Shown here one piece after another: positions 53,462 to 62,801 of a stretch of 64,000 nt of DNA. The notes beneath the pieces were generated by a model that worked only from the letters and a program-made list of their open reading frames with translations, was not told the origin of the DNA and made no database searches. The first letter of the stretch is position 1; each line of letters opens with the position of its first letter. The translations under genes and the position numbers were made by a program. The stretch is from Actinoalloteichus hoggarensis (lineage in GTDB: Bacteria; Actinomycetota; Actinomycetes; Mycobacteriales; Pseudonocardiaceae): contig NZ_CP022521.1 of the NCBI RefSeq assembly GCF_002234535.1, forward strand, positions 3,100,001 through 3,164,000. The letters are read 5' to 3'.

Positions 53462-54478
53462 GTGCGTCACCGACTACTGGGCCGAACCGGACTGCGAGTG
53501 TCCGAGCTGTTCTTCGGTGCGATGTCGTTCTACGAACACCACGGCGACGAGGCGACCCGGCGATACCGGGCGATGCTCGACGCCTACGCGGAGGCGGGCG
53601 GCAACGTCATCGACACGGCGTCGGCCTACGGTGAGAGCGAGAGCGTGCTCGGTGATCTCCTCATCGGCCGTCGGGATCGTTTCGTGCTCGCGAGCAAGTA
53701 CACGATCTCGCGTGATCAGGCGGACCCGAACGCCGCGGGGAGTCACCGGAAGAATCTCGTCCTGTCCCTCGAGCAGAGTCTCCGGCGGCTGCGTACCGAC
53801 TACCTGGATCTGTACTGGGTGCATCTCTGGGACCGGCACACGCCGATCGAGGAGACGATGCGGGCGCTGGACGACGCCGTCCGCGCGGGAAAGATCCTCT
53901 ACGTCGGCATCTCCGACGCCCCGGCCTGGCTGGTCAGCCGGGCCGACCTTCTCGCGGAATGGCGGGGGTGGACCCCGTTCGCCGCGGTGCAGGTGCCCTA
54001 CAACCTGCTCCGCCGGGATGCGGAACGAGAACTGCTGCCGATGGCCGAGACACTCGGTCTGAGCGTCGCCGCCTGGGGACCGTTGGCAGGCGGCGTGCTC
54101 TCCGGGAAGTTCAGCGCGCCCGACGGGATCGTGCCCGGCGTCCAGACCAGGATCGACGCGGACGACCTGACGGCCAGGGACCATGCCATGGCCCGCGCGG
54201 TGCTGACGGTCGCCGACGGGCTGGGTGCCCGCCCCGCGCAGATCGCGCTCGCCTGGATCCGGGCCCGCCATGCCGCCGTCCACCCGATCATCGGCGCGGG
54301 CTCCGTCGAGCAGCTCACCGAGAACCTCGGCGCGGTCGATGTCGTGCTGCCCGACGACGCCCTCCGCACGCTGGAGTCGGCCGTGGAGTTCGAACGGGGC
54401 TTTCCCGCCGACTTCCTCGCCCAGTGCGAGGCCGACCCGTGGGTGTTCGGCCGCACCCCTGTCACCGGACGTGTCTGA
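53462..54478 (+). CDS. Aldo/keto reductase
   Basis: The 338-residue NADPH-dependent reductase is a TIM barrel of the AKR11/AKR12-like kind. The catalytic tetrad is visible: Asp in NVIDTASAYG, the Tyr of the same stretch, Lys in LASKYTI and His in DLYWVHLWD. The cofactor loop is AWGPLAGGVLSGKFS, and the C-terminal IIGAGSVEQLTENL binds the nucleotide phosphate. The GTG at 53462 is chosen because GAGAGGAACG precedes it and RHRLLGRTGLRVSELFFGAM is the normal opening. The substrate is unknown. Confidence 0.93.
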   Translation: MRHRLLGRTGLRVSELFFGAMSFYEHHGDEATRRYRAMLDAYAEAGGNVIDTASAYGESESVLGDLLIGRRDRFVLASKYTISRDQADPNAAGSHRKNLVLSLEQSLRRLRTDYLDLYWVHLWDRHTPIEETMRALDDAVRAGKILYVGISDAPAWLVSRADLLAEWRGWTPFAAVQVPYNLLRRDAERELLPMAETLGLSVAAWGPLAGGVLSGKFSAPDGIVPGVQTRIDADDLTARDHAMARAVLTVADGLGARPAQIALAWIRARHAAVHPIIGAGSVEQLTENLGAVDVVLPDDALRTLESAVEFERGFPADFLAQCEADPWVFGRTPVTGRV

Positions 54479-54533
54479 CCGCGGCGGGCGGAGACGTGTC
54501 CGCCGGTGCCCGCCTGCATCGATGCCGCGGGAC

Positions 54534-56108
54534 TCAGCCGCCAGAGTGAGCAGGCGCGCCGAACCACCGACGTAAGGCCGTGTCGAGATCGCCGGTGGCG
54601 GCGGTGGTCGTCTCCACCCACGCGGCGTGCCCGTCCGGCCGGAGCAGCAGCCCACGCAGCTCGGGGTGATCCGGGCAGGACGCGGCGGCCGTTTCGATCC
54701 GATCCGCGAATCCCGTCGCTCGGCTCCCGAGCGTGCCGTCACCGGTCAGATCGAGGAGTGCTCCGCGTCCCTCGGCCAGCAGTGCGGCCGGTCGGAACGG
54801 CTCACCGTCGTCCCCGCGCAGGCGGAGATCCGGCACCATGCGGCCCGCCCAGGGATGCGGGTCGGCATCGTCGCCCGGCATGTCGTAGGAGGTGTCCAGC
54901 CCGAGAACGGTCTCGGTGAGAGCCCGGTTGCCCGCCGGGTGGCTCGCCACTCGAGTGAACAGGTCCAGCAACGGCGCGTACCGCTCGGCGTCCCTGGCCG
55001 CGTCCCCGAGTTCGTCGAGAAGCACCTGCGCTCGCGTGGCCGCGAGCACTCGCGCCCCCGCGGCGTGCCGTTCGGCGTGATAGGTGTCGAGCAGCTCCGC
55101 GGGCGCGGTGCCCCGCACGGTCGCGGCGAGCTTCCATCCGAGGTTGACGGCGTCGTCCAAGGCGATGTTGACGCCGAGTGCCCCGGCGGGCGGATGAACG
55201 TGGGCGGCGTCGCCTGCCAGGAGTACCCGGCCGTCGACATAGCGGGCGGCCTGGCGGGCGGCGTCGCCGAAGCGGGTGAGCCCGCGTGGCCGAGCGAGAC
55301 CGACGGGGCGGCCCAGCGCGGTGCTCACGGCGGTGCTCAACAGGTCCAGCGTCACCGGGGCGTCGCGCGCGGTCCCCTGACGCGGGTCGTCGATGATGAC
55401 GCGGACGTGGTCGGGGCGGGGGATCACGAAGACCTCGCCGCCCGGTCCGCTGGTCGTGCCGAAGTCCACCGTGCCGGGTTCGTCCAGTTCGACGTCGCCG
55501 AGCAACCAGTGCCGAGTCGCGGGAGTACCGGGGAAGTCGATGCCTGCCTGTTTGCGGACGATGCTGCGTCCGCCGTCGCAGCCGACGAGATATCGCGCCT
55601 CGATTCGGTAGCTGCCGTGGTCGGTGTCGACGGTGGCGAGGACGGCGTCGGCGTCGGCGTCGGCGTCGAGGGTGCGCAGCGCGTGTCCCCGTCGGAGATC
55701 GGTGCCCAGTTCCTCGGCCCGCGCCTCGAGGACCTCTTCGACCCGGGTCTGCGGGATGCCGAGGGTGAACGGATGGTCCGTGGCGGTGCCGGGAAGGTCC
55801 AGCCGCACCGGCAGACCGGTGAAGGCCGCGTACGGCACGGACCAGCCTTCGGCGACGAGGCGCTCGGCGAGACCGCGTCGTGCGAGCAGATCCAGGGCTC
55901 GGGCGTTGAGGGTGAAGCCGCGGCAGAAGTCCGGCCGAGTGTGGTGTCGTTCGATCAGGACGGTCTCGACGCCAGCGAGTCGCAGTTCGCAGGCGAGCAG
56001 CAGACCGGCAGGTCCGGCTCCCACGATCAGTACCTCGGCACGGTGGGGCGGTGCGGCGCTCGGCTCCTCAGGGGCCGTCGTCTCGGTGGTGAACACGGGT
56101 GTGGTCAT
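54534..56108 (-). CDS. FAD-dependent monooxygenase (aromatic/polyketide hydroxylase type)
   Basis: The 524-residue flavoprotein is a group A hydroxylase of the PheA/TetX/rifampicin-monooxygenase kind. It has the dinucleotide motif VLIVGAGPAGLLLACEL (about 26-42), the DG motif YLVGCDGGRSIVRK and the FAD ribityl motif VLLAGDAAHVHPPAGALGVN. The C-terminal 120 residues form the thioredoxin-like domain of the family. It could hydroxylate an aromatic metabolite or an antibiotic. Its ATG at 56108 overlaps the stop of the PadR regulator gene (ATGA), so it is the regulator's likely target. Confidence 0.93.
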   Translation of the reverse strand: MTTPVFTTETTAPEEPSAAPPHRAEVLIVGAGPAGLLLACELRLAGVETVLIERHHTRPDFCRGFTLNARALDLLARRGLAERLVAEGWSVPYAAFTGLPVRLDLPGTATDHPFTLGIPQTRVEEVLEARAEELGTDLRRGHALRTLDADADADAVLATVDTDHGSYRIEARYLVGCDGGRSIVRKQAGIDFPGTPATRHWLLGDVELDEPGTVDFGTTSGPGGEVFVIPRPDHVRVIIDDPRQGTARDAPVTLDLLSTAVSTALGRPVGLARPRGLTRFGDAARQAARYVDGRVLLAGDAAHVHPPAGALGVNIALDDAVNLGWKLAATVRGTAPAELLDTYHAERHAAGARVLAATRAQVLLDELGDAARDAERYAPLLDLFTRVASHPAGNRALTETVLGLDTSYDMPGDDADPHPWAGRMVPDLRLRGDDGEPFRPAALLAEGRGALLDLTGDGTLGSRATGFADRIETAAASCPDHPELRGLLLRPDGHAAWVETTTAATGDLDTALRRWFGAPAHSGG

Positions 56109-56791
56109 GAATCCGGTCCTGTCTGATCGGAACCGACCCGTGACCCGGTGGTGGCGGGGTCGGCGGGTTCTGCAGGGGAGCTCGGCGTCGTGGTCTCGTC
56201 CGCGCCGGGGACGGCGGGCGGCCAGGACAGGCTCCCCGCGCGGATCTCGTCGACGGTGGCGCGGATCCAGTCGAGCTCGGCCTCCCAGGCGTGGAGCAGG
56301 AACTCGACCTCGATCATGAAGAGGCGGGGCAGCCCGCCGCCGTCGATGGTCTCGGCGTGCGCGGCACGAGTCTCGTCGATGCGCCGGATCAGATGTCCGG
56401 CCCGTTCGGTCAGGGCCGCCGCGGCTCGCTCCGGGCCGAGGGCACCAAGGTAGGAGACGGCGGCGACGAACCGGGGGTACTCGGCTACGGGCTCACGGAG
56501 GAGTTCGTCGAGCCAGTCGACGAACTCCTCGTGTCCGAGGTCGGTGCACCGGTAGACGGTGCGCTCGGGCCGCCTGCCCGCGCGGACCGTCTGCACCGGC
56601 TCGATCCATCCGTGTCGAGCCAAGGCCTCGACCGTGTCGTACAGCGAGCCCGAATTGATCTTGAAACTGTTGTCCTTGTTGCGTTCTCGCAGCGTGCTCG
56701 CGATCTCGTAGGGGTGCATCGGCCGTTCGTGCAACAGGCCCAGGACGGCGAGCGCCACCGTGTTGGCGATCTTTCGTCGGGTTGCCATCAT
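56105..56791 (-). CDS. PadR-family transcriptional regulator
   Basis: The 228-residue regulator has the PadR winged helix at the N-terminus (VALAVLGLLHERPMHPYEIASTLRERNKDNSFKINSGSLYDTVEALARHGWIEPVQT) and a C-terminal helical dimerisation domain (PF10400-like) followed by a Pro/Thr-rich tail. Starts at 56794 (GTG), 56791 and 56788 are all possible; GGAAG upstream suits the ATG at 56791. A palindrome lies 14 bp before the gene. The overlapping FAD monooxygenase gene follows in the same operon, so the regulator probably senses that enzyme's substrate. Confidence 0.92.
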   Translation of the reverse strand: MMATRRKIANTVALAVLGLLHERPMHPYEIASTLRERNKDNSFKINSGSLYDTVEALARHGWIEPVQTVRAGRRPERTVYRCTDLGHEEFVDWLDELLREPVAEYPRFVAAVSYLGALGPERAAAALTERAGHLIRRIDETRAAHAETIDGGGLPRLFMIEVEFLLHAWEAELDWIRATVDEIRAGSLSWPPAVPGADETTTPSSPAEPADPATTGSRVGSDQTGPDS

Positions 56792-56804
56792 CACCGCTTC
56801 CTAT

Positions 56805-56820
56805 TAGTCGGTTCCGACTA
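56805..56820. promoter_or_regulatory. PadR operator palindrome
   Basis: TAGTCGG-TT-CCGACTA is an inverted repeat with 7-bp arms, placed 14 bp before the PadR start codon where it would cover the promoter. Autorepression of the padR-monooxygenase operon is the likely role. Confidence 0.65.
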
Positions 56821-58107
56821 TAAGGGGGCGGTGTCCTGGCCCGTCGGCGGGTGACATGGACCGTCCGACCGAATCTCTTCTCCGGCGGGATCCTCACGAG
56901 GGCGAGTGCGGTCGGGCCGCGGGACCCCGCCGAACCACTGTTCGACGCCGTGTCACCCGAGGTCATGGGTATCCCGGTCGATCCGGCGGGCGAGTGCCGG
57001 TGACCTGCCGTGGTCCCCGTCGCGGCTCCTGGTCTCGGCCCGCCTGAGCGGGGCCGGTCCCGGCGCCCTGAGAAGGCGCGGCGAGTGTCGCGACCGTGTG
57101 CCGGTGGGGTGGGCGACGGCATGGCGACGAACCCGTCACCGGACGCGGCGTCGGGCCAGGGGTGTGACGGCGGGTTCGAGGGCGACCGGTGCCCGCCGGA
57201 TGTCCCTCGGCTGCGTTCTCCCGCTATGCCGGACCGCACCGCGGATCTGGTCCTGCCCTTGTTCCGCGGCCCTGACGTTCGACCGGCCCGACATTGAAGA
57301 CATCTATCCTTTCAGTGCTGACCAAATTCAATCATCGAAACAAGCACAGAAGGCAACCTCCCGGACAAGAACCCCCGGAACAGCTCGATTCGGCTCGATT
57401 CGGCTCGCTATCGGACCACACCGTGGCCGAAGCGAGCCGGTCTCGCCCCGACCGGTCGGCCGCCTTCCGCCTTCCACGCTCGGAGCGCGGAAACACGGAA
57501 CAGGCGCTGTACGGGGCGTGGCACCTCGCCCTCGAGTCGGCCGGTTCTCGTCACCGCGCCATCGACGAGGCGAGCCTGGCCGTCCAGTGGGTCCCTCGGC
57601 GAGTCGACCTCGGCGTCCCATGTCGATCGGACGTGCGTGACAGGCGTCTTCGATGGAACGGTCTGTGGTCGACCTGCGCGCCCGGCGTCCTGTTGAGTCC
57701 GGAAGTCTGCCGCAGGCCAGGTGGCCGCGACTGGCGTGGGTCGGTCGGCGGGCGTGTGGCGAGTCGTCGCCTGCGGCACCAGCAGGCGGGACAGGGCGAC
57801 ACCTCGGCACGCGACGGCCTGATCCGCGATCTGCGGCGCGTCCGCTTGAGCGGCATCGAGACGCGGCGGACGGTGTGATCCGACTCGGTTCGAAATCCTC
57901 CGGTACACGAGGACGACCGCGGGGTACGTCAGTCTCGAGACGGAGAGTCGGGGGGATGTCATGAACGTCGCCGCGGCTCACGTCCGACCACCGTACGATG
58001 ACGGCTGAATCCGGTGCGTGACCGGACGGGCGCCGATCGTCTTGTCGGGGCGCTGCCATAAGGTCCGCGTCGACTTGATCAACGATCTTCAGATGGGGGC
58101 GGCGGAC
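56821..58107. other. 1.3-kb gene-free region
   Basis: No gene is convincing. An AT-richer patch at 57290-57375 contains CTTTCAGTGCTGACCAAATT and might be a promoter or a remnant of foreign DNA; the frame that begins there (57294 rightward) has a normal start but no family marks. The last 100 bases should carry the promoter of the DUF4132-like gene. Confidence 0.45.
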
Positions 58108-58986
58108 ATGACGAGGGACGAACAGCGGACTGCGATCACCGCCGCCCACCGGCGGGCGCGACGCCGTGGCGCGCGTCGGGCCGAGCGTGGACACCTGGTG
58201 CTGGTCGCCTCGGACGGTGCGACGCTGTCGTCGGTCGTTCCGCCTCCGGTGGTCGACGATCCGGCCGTTCGCTTTCGGCGGGAGTGCCGGGACACGGTGC
58301 GGCGCTGGATGGTCCGTTCGCTGCCCATTCCGGTGTCGACGCTGGTCCGACTGTTCGAAGACGAGACCTGGCGCGAGACGCTGTCGGCGCTGGTGGTCGT
58401 CGGAGTGGACGAGCGCGGTTCGATGGTCGCCGACTCCGCGGGCCTGTTGCGCGACGTCGACTCCGACGGCGGCGTGCATGTGGTGGCCGCGTCGGGAGCG
58501 GTGTGCACGCTCGCGTTCGACCGGCTGGTGATCGGTCATCCGGTTCTGCTGCCGGAGTTGGAACGGTTCCAGGAACTGGCACTCGCGTTGGAGGTCGAAC
58601 AGACGGTCTCTCAGCTTTTCCGGCAGACCGAGGTCAGGCCGACGGTGATGTCGGCGACGGCGACTTCGATCACCGACTACGCCGACGGTTACTTCCTCGA
58701 ACTGGGTGATGCTCTGGACCGCTGTCGGGCCGAGGGTCTGGCGGTGAGGGACGGGTATGTGGTCTGCCCGGTCTTCGAGCGGGGACGGTTGGTCGAGGCG
58801 CGGTACTGGATCGGAACCGGGTCGCCCGAGCTGCCTGCCTGCACCGGGGAGTTGTTCTGGGTGTTGCCGGAGGGGACGCGGGTGCGGTGCAGCGATGTCG
58901 GGCCGGTCGCGTGGTCGGAGGGCGCGCGGATGGCGTCGGTGGTGTTCGCGGGTCGGTTCGGTGCCGAAGCCGGGTCGGTGGCCTGA
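58108..58986 (+). CDS. DUF4132-like domain protein, short form
   Basis: The 292-residue protein looks like the DUF4132 (MolR-like) domain standing alone. It has an Arg-rich N-terminus and a region with WRETLSALVVVGVDERG and VIGHPVLLPELERFQELALALEVEQTVSQLFRQT, which parallels the conserved HPL-x-ELxxWxExFxDYEIxQPFPQL stretch of that family. DUF4132 proteins are often above 800 residues, so this is a minimal version. The domain's function is not known. The ATG at 58108 is preferred; an ATG at 58093 is possible. Nothing beside it reveals its task. Confidence 0.6.
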   Translation: MTRDEQRTAITAAHRRARRRGARRAERGHLVLVASDGATLSSVVPPPVVDDPAVRFRRECRDTVRRWMVRSLPIPVSTLVRLFEDETWRETLSALVVVGVDERGSMVADSAGLLRDVDSDGGVHVVAASGAVCTLAFDRLVIGHPVLLPELERFQELALALEVEQTVSQLFRQTEVRPTVMSATATSITDYADGYFLELGDALDRCRAEGLAVRDGYVVCPVFERGRLVEARYWIGTGSPELPACTGELFWVLPEGTRVRCSDVGPVAWSEGARMASVVFAGRFGAEAGSVA

Positions 58987-59568
58987 TCGGGCGTTGCCGC
59001 AGGCGTGGTGCGAACTGGGCGGTCATCTCGTCGCGGCGTAGGCAGTGGCCGGCCTGGTGTGGGAACCGGGCACGGCCCTCTGCCAGGTCGGCCGTCGTGC
59101 CGTCACCGGGCGTCGTGCCGCTACGGCGATCGGCGAGGTCGTGCCGTCGCCGGTGTGTTGTCGCTGAGCTGCTGAGGTCGGCTGTGGATCTTCGGGGGCG
59201 GGGGCGGGGCGGCCTGCCGGCCCGAGGCGGCCTTGATCGGCGGGGCTCGCATGGCGTTCAGGAGGCGGTGGGCTGTGGCCGTCGGAGGGAAGGCCGCCGA
59301 AACGAGGTCGATCGGCGACGTCTTCCTTCGGTCGGCTGGTGTGCTCTGGTGGTGTGGGGGTCGTGTCCTGCACCGCGGGCCGGCCCGTAGTCGGCGTGGG
59401 TCTCTTCCAGGTGTGACCGGGAGCTCGTGCACGGTGACCTCGGCCGCCCTCGGTGAGCAGGGGCGGCCCTGTCTCGGTTCGAGCTTGTTCGTCCGGTCGT
59501 GTGTGCCGGCTCGTTCTGGTGTGTGGTGTGCGGGTTCGCCCGGTGTGGGCGAGCACGGTCGTTCCCGA
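58987..59568. other. Gene-free region between convergent genes
   Basis: I see no gene here. A hairpin at 59534-59554 lies just past the end of the CGNR gene. The local sequence is rich in TGTG/GGTG words without a clear repeat. Confidence 0.45.
59534..59554 (-). terminator. Hairpin after the CGNR gene
   Basis: GTTCGCCC (59534-59541) pairs with GGGCGAGC (59547-59554), an 8-bp stem with one G-T pair and a 5-base loop, 14 bp beyond the stop codon of the CGNR gene. Confidence 0.5.
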
Positions 59569-60135
59569 TCAGGGCTGCGGGGGCGGTGCGCTGTTCGGGC
59601 GTCGACTGCGGTAGGAGCGCATCTTGTGGCGGGCGCCGCAGGTGTTCATGCTGCACCACACACTGTTGTCGCCGGGGGAGCGGTCGTAGTAGATCCACCG
59701 GCAGTCTGGTGCGCGGCAGGCCTTGAGGCGGGTGCGGCGGTCGGCGATCTCTTCGGTGGCGAGGGCGGCGAGTAGTTCGCCGATCAGGCGTGTCGTGGGT
59801 CGTCGGGCGGCGATGGTGAGGCGGGCGGTGCCGTGGTCGGTCCATCGGGGCGGTCGCAGGGTGGACGCGGCGCGGTCGGTGAGGACGTGGCGGGCTTCGT
59901 CGGCGGTGTGGTCGTCGGCGAGGTGGCTGCGGATCGCCTCGCGGACGAGCACCAGTTCGTGTCGGTCGTCGTCGGTGAGGTGGTCGGCGAGGTCGTGGTG
60001 TCCGTGTGCTCGCAGCCAGGTCTGGGCGGTGGGGTGGTCTGCGAGGTCGTCGGTGTCTCGGAGCAGGCATGCGGTGTTGCAGAACGTCTCGATCGCGGTG
60101 AGTGGTGGTGGGGCGGGAGGTCGGGTGTAGGTCAC
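59569..60135 (-). CDS. CGNR zinc-finger / ABATE domain regulator
   Basis: The 188-residue protein has an N-terminal ABATE domain (FCNTACLLRDTDDLADHPTAQTWLRAHG) and a C-terminal CGNR-type zinc finger, KACRAPDCRWIYYDRSPGDNSVWCSMNTCGARHKMRSYR, with four Cys; the signature reads CGAR instead of CGNR. Such proteins are thought to be DNA-binding regulators. It is divergent from an alpha/beta hydrolase gene, and GTTACC motifs lie between. The GTG at 60135 is used; TAACAT six bases upstream suggests a leaderless mRNA. Confidence 0.88.
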   Translation of the reverse strand: MTYTRPPAPPPLTAIETFCNTACLLRDTDDLADHPTAQTWLRAHGHHDLADHLTDDDRHELVLVREAIRSHLADDHTADEARHVLTDRAASTLRPPRWTDHGTARLTIAARRPTTRLIGELLAALATEEIADRRTRLKACRAPDCRWIYYDRSPGDNSVWCSMNTCGARHKMRSYRSRRPNSAPPPQP

Positions 60136-60143
60136 CGGGGCAT

Positions 60144-60208
60144 GTTACCGGCTTATCGCTTCAGGGAGTAACGACCAGTGTTACCATCTAATCGGTTTTG
60201 ACGGTAAC
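60144..60208. promoter_or_regulatory. GTTACC motifs between divergent CGNR and hydrolase genes
   Basis: GTTACC occurs at 60144-60149 and 60180-60185, and its complement GGTAAC at 60203-60208; the last two form an inverted pair. The patch is AT-richer than its surroundings and is a likely shared operator/promoter for the CGNR protein. Confidence 0.5.
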
Positions 60209-60225
60209 TGGAGGTGTGGTCGGGC

Positions 60226-61041
60226 ATGTGGGATCTGACGGAGAGCTTCACCAGCAGGCAGGGTGTCGTCCGCTGGGCGCGCGGCGGCCGGGGCAGCCCG
60301 GTGGTGCTGCTGCACGGGACGCCGTTCTCCTCACGGGTCTGGCATGACGTGGCCACCGGCCTGTCTCGCCGACACACCGTCTACCTGTGGGACCTGCCCG
60401 GCTACGGCCGCTCGGAGATGCGCGCCGGTCAGGACGTCTCCTTCGCGGCGGCTCAGGAGGTCTTCGTCGCCCTGCTTCGAGAGTGGGGTCTGTCCGAGCC
60501 CGCCGTGGTGGCCCATGACATCGGCGGGGCGGTCGCGTTGCGGACGGCGCTGGTGAGCGGTGTCCGTTTCGCGCGTCTCGCGCTGCTCGACGCGGTGTGC
60601 GTCCGCCCGTGGGGAAGCGACTTCTTCCGGCTGGTGCGGGAGAACTCCGAGGTCTTCGGGCAGTTGCCCGGCTCGTTGCACGAGGCGCTGGTGCGTCGGT
60701 ACCTCGCCTCGGCCGCCCATCGGGTGCTGCCCGCCGCGGTGGTGGACGAACTGGCCGCACCGTGGCTCGGCGCGGTGGGGCAGGCCGCGTTCTATCGGCA
60801 GATCGCCCAGGCCGACGAGCGGTTGACCGAGGAGCTGGTGGGCCGCTATCGGGAGTTGGATCTGCCGGTCCTCGTCGGTTGGGGAGCGCAGGACACCTGG
60901 CTTCCCGTCGAGCGGGCTCACACGCTGGCCGGGCTGATCCCGAACGCGCGGGTGGAGACGATCGAGCAGGCCGGTCATCTCGTCCAGTTCGACGCGCCGG
61001 GGGCGCTCACGGCACTGCTCGAAGAGTTCCTGAGTTCCTGA
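60226..61041 (+). CDS. Alpha/beta hydrolase (haloalkane dehalogenase/epoxide hydrolase-like)
   Basis: The 271-residue hydrolase has the oxyanion motif LLHGTPFSS, an Asp nucleophile in VAHDIGGAVAL where serine hydrolases have GxSxG, an acidic residue in GAQDTW and the catalytic His in AGHLVQFD. An Asp nucleophile points to the epoxide hydrolase/dehalogenase branch. The ATG at 60226 is chosen with GGAGG at 60210; a GTG at 60214 would overlap that RBS. It is divergent from the CGNR regulator and is its likely target. Confidence 0.92.
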   Translation: MWDLTESFTSRQGVVRWARGGRGSPVVLLHGTPFSSRVWHDVATGLSRRHTVYLWDLPGYGRSEMRAGQDVSFAAAQEVFVALLREWGLSEPAVVAHDIGGAVALRTALVSGVRFARLALLDAVCVRPWGSDFFRLVRENSEVFGQLPGSLHEALVRRYLASAAHRVLPAAVVDELAAPWLGAVGQAAFYRQIAQADERLTEELVGRYRELDLPVLVGWGAQDTWLPVERAHTLAGLIPNARVETIEQAGHLVQFDAPGALTALLEEFLSS

Positions 61042-61320
61042 GCACCTGAGCGGCGTCCGCGTCTCGGCGGCCTGTTCCGCAGAGGTGCGGGGCCCGGTCG
61101 ACCGCCCGCCGGGCGCGTGGTGAGCTCGTCGTCACGCGCGGCAGCCAGGCTCGGCCGACGTCGGGTCGGCCGAGCCCCGCCGTCACACCGCTGGTCCGCG
61201 AGGTCGGAGGTGTTCGGCGTCGCCGACGCTCCCGGTCGCTCATGCCTGGTCCGGAGCCGTCCGCCGCGTCGTCGAGCATGCCCAGGGCACGATCGGACGG
61301 CCCGGCGGGGTGCGCCCGGC

Positions 61321-62073
61321 TCAGTCGGGTCGGCGGGCCTCGAGGAGGAAGCGTTGTGCGTGGGCGACGAAAGGCCCGTCGGTACGGAGGCGGGCGTGGA
61401 GTGCGGCGAGCGCGGTGCGGTACTTCGCCACGGAGAAGTCCGGGACGGTCCAGATGACCTTACGGAGGAAGTAGACGACCGCGCCGATGTCGTAGAACTC
61501 GGCGCGTAGTGCCGCGGTGCGCAGGTCAGTGACGATCAGGCCGGTCTGTCGGACGATCTCGGCGGTCTGCTCGGGGTCGGGTCTGGTGCCGGGCGGGCGG
61601 GGTCCGGCGACGACCTCGGCGAGCTCGATCATGCTGTTCGGACCGATGCCCTGGCACAGGAGAGTGCCACCGGGTCGGAGGACTCGGGCCGCCTCCGCCC
61701 AGGGAGGTGCGACGGGGTGGCGGCTGATCACGAGATCGAAGCTGCTGTCGTCGAAGGGCAGTCGGGTCGGGTCGCCGTCGACGACCGTGATGCCTGCCGG
61801 TTCGAGCCTGCGGCGGGCGATGGCGAGGTTGGGCGGCCAGTATTCGGTGGCCCAGGTCGTCGCGGGGAGCCCGGGTATCTCGGCGAGGACCTCCCCGCCG
61901 CCGGTCTCCAGGTCGAGCAGGGCGGTGGCGTGTCGTACGCGGTCGGCGACCAGGCGGGTGTATCCCCACGGAGCGCGTTCCTCGGTGGCGCGGCCGGTGA
62001 GCCAGGAGAAGCCCCAGCCCTCGACGTCGGCGGCCTCGGCTTCGGCGAGGAGCCCCTCGAAGGTCCGTGTCAT
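61321..62073 (-). CDS. Class I SAM-dependent methyltransferase
   Basis: The 250-residue methyltransferase (Methyltransf_11 type) has motif I as LLDLETGGGEVLAEIPG (about 52-68), an acidic residue in VVDGDPTRLPFDDSSFDLVISRHPV and the post-motif ARVLRPGGTLLCQGIG. It lacks family marks that would name the substrate; similar enzymes are annotated as small-molecule or rRNA-type methylases. The ATG at 62073 is used. It faces away from the ABC-F gene. Confidence 0.9.
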   Translation of the reverse strand: MTRTFEGLLAEAEAADVEGWGFSWLTGRATEERAPWGYTRLVADRVRHATALLDLETGGGEVLAEIPGLPATTWATEYWPPNLAIARRRLEPAGITVVDGDPTRLPFDDSSFDLVISRHPVAPPWAEAARVLRPGGTLLCQGIGPNSMIELAEVVAGPRPPGTRPDPEQTAEIVRQTGLIVTDLRTAALRAEFYDIGAVVYFLRKVIWTVPDFSVAKYRTALAALHARLRTDGPFVAHAQRFLLEARRPD

Positions 62074-62801
62074 GGGTCGAGGGTGCCGGACCGTCGGTCT
62101 GGGGGCGAGTGATTTACCGGTGTGGGATCGGTGTCCGCGGAGGGCAGGGCCGGTCGGGGCGGTAGGAGAGTGCGGTCCGGACCGCGGTGTCGGTCGCGAG
62201 GCCGTCGATGGTCGCCGGTCCGGGAGTCGGCGCCGGATGCGTACGGGTGCCGTGGAATCCGAACCGCCGACGTCCCGTCCGGAGGACTGCGACCTGGGTG
62301 GATGGCGTGTGGTTGGAGATCGGCAGGAGGCGGTGTTCCTGGACGGTGCGGCGATCGTGGGGGCCGGTGCGCCCGGATCTGGCATGAATGTCGCAGCAGG
62401 CCACGGCGCGGGGCGGAGCCGAAGCAGAAGGGGAACGAGACCACGGGTTGCTGTCGTGGAACGTGACGGCCGCCGATCCTTCGGCGGCGAAGGTCCGGGC
62501 CTGCCGCGGTGCCGGCCCTCAGCCGGGTCCGGCCGGTGTGTTCGTCCGGTGTGGAGAGCGGCCTCGACGGTTTCGGCGGGTGGTCGAGTCCGGTGGGCGT
62601 GGGGGTGGGCCGTGTCGGCCCTGGTGGCCTGGGGCAGTGGCCGGCGCAGGTGAAAGGCGTTGCATGCGGCGGGAGGGCGGTGTGTTCGGTGACGTCCACG
62701 ACGGGGCCGCGGCGACGGGCGGTCGGTTCGACGACGCGGGCGGCGGGCATGGCGCTGTTATGGTGGCGGTCGCGTGATGGTGAGTCAGGGAGACCGACGT
62801 G

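Noticed and set aside
53195-54478. Fusion of the PPOX-type protein to the aldo-keto reductase
   Set aside because: The frame is open through both, but the stretch between has non-coding character and the reductase has its own GTG with RBS. A frameshift is a simpler reading.
57294-57878. 194-codon plus-strand frame starting in the AT-rich island
   Set aside because: After the first 20 codons it turns into Arg/Pro-rich sequence without homology marks, and no RBS is visible.
57884-57915. tRNA T-arm-like GGTTCGAAATC
   Set aside because: The surrounding bases do not fold into acceptor, D and anticodon arms. No tRNA was found in the window.
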